Assembly (NCBI GenBank): GCA_040386295.1
Contig: JAZKFR010000100.1
Coordinates: 1 to 11,780 of the forward strand
Length of the DNA stretch: 11,780 bases
Direction: 5' to 3'
Origin: JAZKFR01 sp040386295
GTDB lineage: Bacteria > Pseudomonadota > Gammaproteobacteria > Burkholderiales > Rhodocyclaceae
The translations under genes and the position numbers were made by a program. Below the pieces are notes generated by a model. That model saw nothing but the letters and a program-made list of their open reading frames with translations, was not told where the DNA came from and made no database searches. Positions 7,601 through 11,780 of the stretch are shown in pieces (the stretch's first letter is position 1; every line of letters begins with the position of its first letter).

Positions 7601-8685
7601 TCATGAGTGCGCGTCGTATACGTCGTTTCGGTGCGAACAAACGCCGTATTGCCGTTGGCAATCGACATAAAATCCTTCACCGCCTGCGGACGCACGTCGG
7701 GATGAATGATGTTCAACGAAGCTTGCCCCAGGCTTTCCGCGATCGAGAAGCCGGTGAGTTCGGTCCACGCCGGATTGAGATAAGTCCAACGCCCTGCAGC
7801 GTCAGTACGGAACACCACCTCACTGAGTTGCTCAATAACGGCGCGAAAACGTCGCTCGCTGTTGATCAACTGCGCTTCAATCCGCTTTTGTTCACTGATA
7901 TCCGTGCGAATCGCGATGTATTGGGTGGTTAAGCCACGTTCGTTACGAAAGGGGACGATGCTGGCATTCACCCAGTAAAGAGACCCATCTTTTGCGCGGT
8001 TACAAACCTCGGATTGCCAAACACCCCCGGCAAAAATGGTTTCCCACAGACCCTCAAAAAAAGCTTTGGGATGCACCCCAGAATTGATCATGCGGTGGGT
8101 TGAACCGAGCAGCTCATCACGGCTGTAGCCGCTGATCTGACAAAATTTATCATTGACGTAAATAATCGTGCCTTGCGTGTCGGTAATACTGACAATCGCG
8201 TGCTGATCTAAGGCAAATTTCTGATTAGCCAAATCCAACAGCGCCTGATGTAAGCCGCGCTGACTTTCCATACAGTGCTGCGTCAAGCTCGCCATCAGCG
8301 TTGACAGCGATTCGAGGCTATCTTCGGCGAGGACGGGGTACTCGGTCTTAGCCATTTGCATCAGCTCATTGACCGTCGCACGCAAGGAGGCAATCACCGG
8401 TTCTTGCGCGGTCATACTGGCATGCTGCTCTACTTCCAGCGAGCTTTGATCGTTTGCTGACACAAACTGTGTCGACGCACTGCGCACAGAGGCGTCTAAA
8501 TCATGTTGCGTGTAAACCGCGCTAACTTGCTCAAAAAATTGCGGCAATTGCGCCAAAAAACGCTTGCTCTGAGCCGATAAAGCAGCATGATCGGCCAGCT
8601 GTTTTAGCTCATCAAAGAGCGTCAGCGAAGCGTTCGCCTCCACCCCGAGCAAAGTCTCAAGCTGGCATAAAAGTTGTTTGTGCAT
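4603..8685 (-). CDS. Hybrid sensor histidine kinase, four PAS, two REC, HPt
   Basis: This large cytoplasmic multi-step phosphorelay kinase has 1360 aa and no membrane helices or signal peptide. In order: a helical N-terminus of unknown type (1-155); four PAS/PAC sensor domains (about 155-270, 275-392, 405-530, 538-662); HisKA with SHEIRTPMNG (H689); HATPase_c with NLIGNAIKFT (N806), DSGIGI (857-862) and GGTGLGL (886-892); receiver 1 (about 946-1080, D1012, S1042, K1064); receiver 2 (about 1103-1218, E1108/D1109, D1152, T1185, K1207); and HPt with HALKGT (H1301). The layout is like BarA-type kinases but with stacked PAS domains in place of a periplasmic sensor. Receiver 1 has VDG where two acidic residues are usual, so it may be weak or regulatory. 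The ATG at 8685 is chosen; a TTG at 8694 adds three residues, and neither has a good Shine-Dalgarno. The signal is unknown (redox, ligand or light cofactors in PAS are possible). No response regulator or output gene is adjacent. Confidence 0.93.
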   Translation of the reverse strand: MHKQLLCQLETLLGVEANASLTLFDELKQLADHAALSAQSKRFLAQLPQFFEQVSAVYTQHDLDASVRSASTQFVSANDQSSLEVEQHASMTAQEPVIASLRATVNELMQMAKTEYPVLAEDSLESLSTLMASLTQHCMESQRGLHQALLDLANQKFALDQHAIVSITDTQGTIIYVNDKFCQISGYSRDELLGSTHRMINSGVHPKAFFEGLWETIFAGGVWQSEVCNRAKDGSLYWVNASIVPFRNERGLTTQYIAIRTDISEQKRIEAQLINSERRFRAVIEQLSEVVFRTDAAGRWTYLNPAWTELTGFSIAESLGQASLNIIHPDVRPQAVKDFMSIANGNTAFVRTETTYTTRTHERRWAECFARGEYDRSGCFVGTLGTINDVTERHQALDKLKEQLHFVQEMVEFLPIPLYLKDTEGHYQQFNKAFEEFFDIRREEWLGKTVADLFPSEIATVHTEKDRVLFDSKRYAQNAVFEKQIFESRVRSRDGTWRDTIYRKALFTKRNGQVAGLIGTITDITERKLQEAAIKTAEARLRHITNMVPGALFQWQVGHGRIRFTFLSERLTEVRGLDPEALLADASIATRQILDEDRERVRQGVFLAAQRREAWRDEYRIHMPDGSIRWIRGECNPEPELADDGSTVFTGIWQDVSVLKNASAALLQAKEEAEAANRSKSDFLANMSHEIRTPMNGVIGMTELTLATALSTEQREYLEIVKSSAHALLKMLNDILDFSKIDAGKMSLEQIPFNLRRTLSDTCKTMRALAQAKGIALKEDFGSELPTYLLDDPGRLRQILNNLIGNAIKFTEVGEVLVQVRAFADERELQASSADVNEGQGVSASQRRVLLHFSIIDSGIGIPQQKINTIFDAFAQCDNSTSRKYGGTGLGLTISARLVSMLGGRIWVESELGHGSTFFFTVNMAQDSRAPRYAPTAKKPVNLEAKPVLIVDGNTQDRQFLARVLSGHGALVETAESGSAALHKIAAERSSEMAAGGALSASGERYELIILDVCTSDMDGFAIAEKIQGFAHCALSKILMLSSGAVKGDAQRCRKMGLAAYLPKPVTQEELLKVINRIMLTPPTETPHLVTRHTLKDEEKSLRILLVEDHPINQKLASKLLERWGHSVLLATDGAQALQVLAEESCDVVLMDMMMPVMDGLEATRRIRAAEQEKNSPRMPIIAMTANAMQGDQALCLQAGMDDYLAKPIKSHELQQLLQYYGHGIVVAQSVALNKSAAAPPDLVLPSARHFDYAAALASADDRDMLDIAARIFLDNYQDDLNSIRRALARNETQSILFVAHALKGTLAMFSAQPASALARRIEQQITRGEHQELAEWIDALAVEIEHLALALADIATPSK

Positions 8686-8780
8686 GGGGGACAAATGCTT
8701 TCAAAAACGTGCTGGCTAAACAAATCAAACCAATTGCCCAGACAAACCACGTAAACAGAGCTCAGGATACGTTCCGCTAG

Positions 8781-8809
8781 GCTGGCGCACAAGTGCTGCA
8801 TGCTACAAT
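8781..8809 (+). promoter_or_regulatory. Predicted sigma-70 promoter of glyA-nrdR
   Basis: TGCTACAAT (8801-8809) is an extended -10 element. A weak -35 candidate (CTGGCG, 8782-8787) lies 16 bases upstream of the hexamer TACAAT (8804-8809). Transcription would start near 8816, giving a leader of under 30 bases, too short for a riboswitch. The ribosome site TGAGG (8832-8836) is 6 bases before the glyA ATG. The kinase gene reads the other way from the far side of this 157-base gap; I see no clear promoter for it. Confidence 0.55.
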
Positions 8810-8842
8810 CCCCACCCTTTTCAATGGCTTGTGAGGCACCCG

Positions 8843-10114
8843 ATGTTTTCTGCTAAAGACACCCTGGCGACAGTCGATCCTGAACTCTGGAAAACGATTA
8901 CCGATGAGCATAAGCGTCAGGAAACGCATATCGANNNNNNNNNNGAACTGATCGCCTCCGAAAATTACGTCAGCCATGCCGTCATGGCCGCACAGGGCTC
9001 ACAGCTGACCAACAAATACGCCGAAGGCTACCCAGGCAAGCGCTACTACGGCGGCTGCGAACACGTAGACGCAACCGAACGCATCGCGATTGATCGTCTG
9101 ATCCATCTGTTTAACGGTCACAAGCATGGTTACGTCGCCAACGTTCAAGCCAACTCTGGCTCACAAGCCAACCAAGCTGTGCTGCTCGCTTTCGCCAAAC
9201 CGGGCGACACGATCATGGGCATGAGTTTGGCTGAGGGCGGCCATTTGACGCACGGCATGCCCTTAAACATGTCGGGCAAATGGTTCAAGGTTGTCGCCTA
9301 CGGACTCAACCAGCAAGAAACCATCGATTACGAACAAATGGAAGCGCTGGCACGCGAGCACAAGCCACGCATCTTGATCGCCGGCGCCTCAGCTTATTCA
9401 CTGCAAATTGACTTTGCGCGCTTCGCCAAAATAGCGAAAGAAATCGGCGCGATTTTGTGGGTCGACATGGCGCACTACGCTGGCCTAATCGCAGCCGGTT
9501 GCTACCCCAGCCCGCTGCCGCACGCTGATGTCGTCACCTCGACCACGCACAAAACCCTGCGCGGTCCACGCGGCGGCGTGATTTTGATGAAGACCGAGCA
9601 CGAAAAAGCCATTAACTCGGCGATTTTCCCCGGCTTGCAAGGCGGCCCGCTGATGCACGTTATCGCGGCGAAAGCCGTCGCGTTCAAAGAAGCAGCCAGC
9701 CCACAGTTCGTGCGTTATCAAGAACAAGTCTTGCTCAACGCACGCGTCATGTCGCGCGTACTGGCTGAACGCGGTTTACGTATTGTGTCTGGGCACACCG
9801 AATCGCATCTGTTTTTAGTCGATTTACGCAGCAAAAAAATTACCGGCAAAACAGCCGAAGCAGCGCTGGGCGCAGCGCACATCACGGTCAACAAAAACTC
9901 GATCCCGCAAGACCCCGAAAAACCCCTAGTCACTTCGGGTATCCGCATAGGTTCGCCAGCGATTACCACACGCGGGTTTACTGAAATCGAGTCGGAGCAA
10001 CTAGCGCATCTCATCGCCGATGTGCTCGACGCACCGGAAGACACCGGGGTATTGCACAAGACCCGTCAAGCTGTCGCCGCTTTATGCCAGAAGTTTCCAG
10101 TCTATGGCGCTTAA
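8843..10114 (+). CDS. glyA: GlyA, serine hydroxymethyltransferase (contains an assembly gap)
   Basis: This PLP-dependent cytosolic enzyme interconverts serine plus tetrahydrofolate with glycine plus 5,10-methylene-tetrahydrofolate, the main source of one-carbon units. Visible signatures are ELIASENY, SQLTNKYAEGYPGKRYYGG, NVQANSGSQAN, DMAHYAGLIAAG and the PLP-lysine motif TSTTHKTLRGPRGG (K237 counting the four unknown residues). The ATG at 8843 is chosen over a GTG at 8831, since MFSAKDTLATVDPELW matches the family start and TGAGG sits 6 bases before it. As printed the ORF codes for 423 residues including four X from the 10-N gap at 8935-8944. The family motif normally reads HIELIASENY without insertion, so the true protein is probably about 419 aa, the usual size. 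Followed after 6 bases by nrdR. Confidence 0.96.
   Translation: MFSAKDTLATVDPELWKTITDEHKRQETHIXXXXELIASENYVSHAVMAAQGSQLTNKYAEGYPGKRYYGGCEHVDATERIAIDRLIHLFNGHKHGYVANVQANSGSQANQAVLLAFAKPGDTIMGMSLAEGGHLTHGMPLNMSGKWFKVVAYGLNQQETIDYEQMEALAREHKPRILIAGASAYSLQIDFARFAKIAKEIGAILWVDMAHYAGLIAAGCYPSPLPHADVVTSTTHKTLRGPRGGVILMKTEHEKAINSAIFPGLQGGPLMHVIAAKAVAFKEAASPQFVRYQEQVLLNARVMSRVLAERGLRIVSGHTESHLFLVDLRSKKITGKTAEAALGAAHITVNKNSIPQDPEKPLVTSGIRIGSPAITTRGFTEIESEQLAHLIADVLDAPEDTGVLHKTRQAVAALCQKFPVYGA
8935..8944. other. Assembly gap (10 N) inside glyA
   Basis: Ten unknown bases separate CATATCGA from GAACTG. Together the flanks spell HI-(gap)-ELIASENY, a motif that is continuous in the family. Merging the duplicated GA and dropping the N run restores HIELIASENY in frame, so the gap is most likely a placeholder between two contigs that overlap by as little as 2 bases. 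Confidence 0.95.
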
Positions 10115-10120
10115 ACACAG

Positions 10121-10681
10121 ATGAAGTGCCCGTTCTGCAACGCGGACGACACCACCGTCATTGACACGCGTATGAATGACGGTGCTGACACCGTTCGCCG
10201 CAGGCGGCGCTGCCTCTCTTGTGAGAAACGCTTCACCACCTACGAACGCGCCGATATTCATTGGCCGCAAGTCATTAAAAGAGACGCCTCGCGGGTCGAT
10301 TATCGACGCGAAAAACTCAGCGCTAGCCTCTGGTTAGCGCTGCGCAAACGCCCCATCAGCGCAGCCGCAGTCGATGCCGCGATTAACCGTATTGAAGAGC
10401 AGTTGCTCGCACTGGGCGAACGCGAAGTCGCCTCCGAAAAAGTTGGCGAAATGGTGATGCTCGAACTGGCTCGCCTCGACAAAGTAGCCTATGTGCGCTT
10501 TGCCTCGGTCTACCGCAATCTTGAGGATATCGACGCCTTCTCCGCACTGATCCGCGAAGTCTCGTATCCCAGCGTGCCTGCCAGCTCTGAGACAAATGAA
10601 AGCGCGGCCAGCGAAGCAAGCAAGTGCGGAGCCGACAGCAGTCTGAACTTGCCGCCAGCCCCACCCGGCAGCAAGTTCTAA
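10121..10681 (+). CDS. nrdR: NrdR, transcriptional repressor of ribonucleotide reductase genes
   Basis: This cytoplasmic regulator binds NrdR boxes upstream of nrd operons and senses ATP/dATP through its ATP-cone. The N-terminal zinc ribbon shows CPFC (C3, C6) and CLSC (C31, C34), with the basic patch VRRRRRC between. The ATP-cone covers about 49-139, including VIKRD, KLSASLWLALRKRPI and YVRFASVYRNLEDID. The first ~150 residues match the usual full length; the remaining ~36 form a Ser/Ala/Glu/Pro-rich tail (SVPASSETNESAASEASK and on) that looks disordered. The ATG at 10121 is 6 bases after the glyA stop, so the two are almost certainly co-transcribed. No strong Shine-Dalgarno is visible, and translational coupling to glyA is likely. 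Confidence 0.96.
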   Translation: MKCPFCNADDTTVIDTRMNDGADTVRRRRRCLSCEKRFTTYERADIHWPQVIKRDASRVDYRREKLSASLWLALRKRPISAAAVDAAINRIEEQLLALGEREVASEKVGEMVMLELARLDKVAYVRFASVYRNLEDIDAFSALIREVSYPSVPASSETNESAASEASKCGADSSLNLPPAPPGSKF

Positions 10682-10732
10682 CACAGCGTGATGGGTCACC
10701 TCCCCCTACTACAGCTATCGAACTCTGAGGAA

Positions 10733-11780
10733 ATGACCACGGTATCAATCGATGAGACAGCCAAGATCATGGCTGTCTCATCTGCAACAATTAGGAACTG
10801 GGCAAAGGCTGGTCACATTAAGCCAGTGTCCGCTGGCCCTCTCCTATTCTCTGCAGAGTCCGTTTTGAGTCTTAAAAATCAAATTGGCCTGGGGACTTTT
10901 GGCAGGTTACGAACACGTGCCAATAAAGCTGGGGCTGGACGTAGTTTCTTGCCAGCAGAATATACGGACAATCCGCACTTAATTTCACATATTACCGAGC
11001 TGGTTTCCCTCATCAAAAATGAGCGCCTAGAGACTGAGGCGGTCATTTTCTTGGCTACTCTGCGCCTTTTGGAAAAAAATGGCGAGGTTCAAAAGGCATG
11101 TTGTAGTGACCCGTTTAGTTTAGATTCATTCCATTCATGGGCAAGGCAATCGGTGAAGTTAGTCATTCATGAATGGCGGTCTTCGCTCCCTATCGCCAAA
11201 AATAATTTTTCGTACAGCAAGCTATACGAGCGAATCAATCCTCATGATGACGAGGATTTTTTGGGCTTGCTCTATCAGAGCATTGCTTTAGAAGGTCACA
11301 AATCAGAGCAAGGTTCCTACTACACGCCATCGAAGCTAGTCGATGACGCCCTGTCTGTTATTGACACCTCCATAAAGACATTTCTCGACCCCTGTTGCGG
11401 GTCTGGCAAGTACTTATTGAGGGCGGCAAAACGATTCAAACTAGCGCCAGAAAATATATATGGATTTGAGTGCAATAGAGTCGCAACAAACATTGCTCGA
11501 ATCAATTTATTGATGGCGTATAAAAGCATAGAGTTTGCGCCCAATATATTTTGTATGGACTCCCTTGCGGAACTGGCAACGGGTGAGATTTTCTGTGCAA
11601 CAAACAAGCTTGCTGGAGGGATTGACGCGATAGCTACAAATCCGCCGTGGGGCGCATATAAAAACGCAGCATCCAAACGTTCTGTTTCCCAAAAAATAAA
11701 GTCCGGGGAAACGTTCTCAATGTTTCTAGAGAAGTCAATTCAGCTTCTTCGGAGCGGCGGTCAGCTTTCATTTATTTTGC
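10733..11780 (+). CDS. HTH-fused N6-adenine-type DNA methyltransferase, partial
   Basis: The frame is open to the window end; 349 aa are visible. Residues about 5-50 form a MerR/excisionase-like helix-turn-helix (SIDETAKIMAVSSATIRNWA, then an FSAESV turn). A helical linker (about 75-190) follows. The methyltransferase core then has SYYTP (195-199, motif X), DPCCGSG (219-225, SAM-binding motif I), an acidic GFECN (E246), CMDS (D276) and the catalytic NPPW (303-306, motif IV). The order X-I-IV fits gamma-type adenine methyltransferases as in type I, IIG and TaqI/Eco57I-like enzymes. The ATG at 10733 begins a typical HTH N-terminus, but GAGG is only 2 bases before it; an in-frame ATG at 10691 would add 14 residues. 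The gene lies 51 bases after nrdR. Sampled GC (38% in 11461-11520 against 58% in 10201-10260 of nrdR) suggests horizontal acquisition. A target-recognition domain or nuclease may lie beyond the window. Confidence 0.88.
   Translation, partial: MTTVSIDETAKIMAVSSATIRNWAKAGHIKPVSAGPLLFSAESVLSLKNQIGLGTFGRLRTRANKAGAGRSFLPAEYTDNPHLISHITELVSLIKNERLETEAVIFLATLRLLEKNGEVQKACCSDPFSLDSFHSWARQSVKLVIHEWRSSLPIAKNNFSYSKLYERINPHDDEDFLGLLYQSIALEGHKSEQGSYYTPSKLVDDALSVIDTSIKTFLDPCCGSGKYLLRAAKRFKLAPENIYGFECNRVATNIARINLLMAYKSIEFAPNIFCMDSLAELATGEIFCATNKLAGGIDAIATNPPWGAYKNAASKRSVSQKIKSGETFSMFLEKSIQLLRSGGQLSFIL
10751..10782. repeat. Perfect 13-bp inverted repeat in the 5' coding region of the HTH-methyltransferase
   Basis: GATGAGACAGCCA (10751-10763) and TGGCTGTCTCATC (10770-10782) are exact reverse complements with an AGATCA loop. 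It starts 18 bases after the ATG at 10733 and codes for part of the HTH (DETAKIMAVSS). No T-tract follows, so it is not an intrinsic terminator. Its length and near-start position suit an operator for autoregulation by the HTH protein or an mRNA hairpin that limits translation; both are inference. Confidence 0.85.

Noticed and set aside
6166..8000. Several plus-strand ORFs of 60-127 codons opposite the kinase
   Set aside because: They are shadows of a long gene with clear domain content on the minus strand.
8700..8842. Glycine or folate riboswitch upstream of glyA
   Set aside because: The predicted leader is under 30 bases, too short for either aptamer.
9485..10059. Minus-strand ORFs of 61-113 codons within glyA
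   Set aside because: They mirror the well-conserved glyA coding strand and have no ribosome sites or recognisable motifs.

Overview
The window reads as a piece of a betaproteobacterial (probably Burkholderiales) chromosome with accessory DNA at both ends. The support is the closeness of CutA, DsbD, GlyA and NrdR to what I recall of Burkholderiales versions, the cutA-dsbD and glyA-nrdR gene pairs, and the moderately high GC of the core. I cannot name a genus.

Left edge (1 to about 1280): this looks like the end of an integron cassette array, or an orphan cluster of cassettes, since no integrase is visible. ORF 298-834 is an unrecognised 178-aa protein. Its TAA stop lies inside an R''-type box, and a good attC site follows (829-919). 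A short ORF starts 6 bases after the attC core and is soon broken by a TAA. Upstream is a partial unrecognised ORF (3-308) and a weaker candidate attC core at 288-294.

Core, left part (1281-4464, plus strand): cutA (divalent-cation tolerance), dsbD (reductant transport from thioredoxin to the periplasm, with all three cysteine pairs) and a short-chain dehydrogenase/reductase. The three are spaced so that they could be co-transcribed.

Core, middle (4603-8685, minus strand): one very large soluble hybrid histidine kinase with four PAS domains, HisKA, HATPase, two receiver domains and an HPt domain. It converges on the SDR gene and diverges from glyA. No response regulator is next to it.

Core, right part (8843-10681, plus strand): glyA (serine hydroxymethyltransferase) followed 6 bases later by nrdR (repressor of ribonucleotide reductase genes), so one transcript links one-carbon and deoxynucleotide metabolism. 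A 10-N assembly gap lies inside glyA and is probably an artificial join.

Right edge (10733 to end): a lower-GC gene cut by the window end. It encodes an N-terminal helix-turn-helix fused to an N6-adenine-type DNA methyltransferase, probably the first gene of a restriction-modification or other defence island. A perfect 13-bp inverted repeat with a 6-base loop lies just inside its coding start, where the HTH could bind its own gene. This and the integron edge are the two places most likely to hold undescribed biology.
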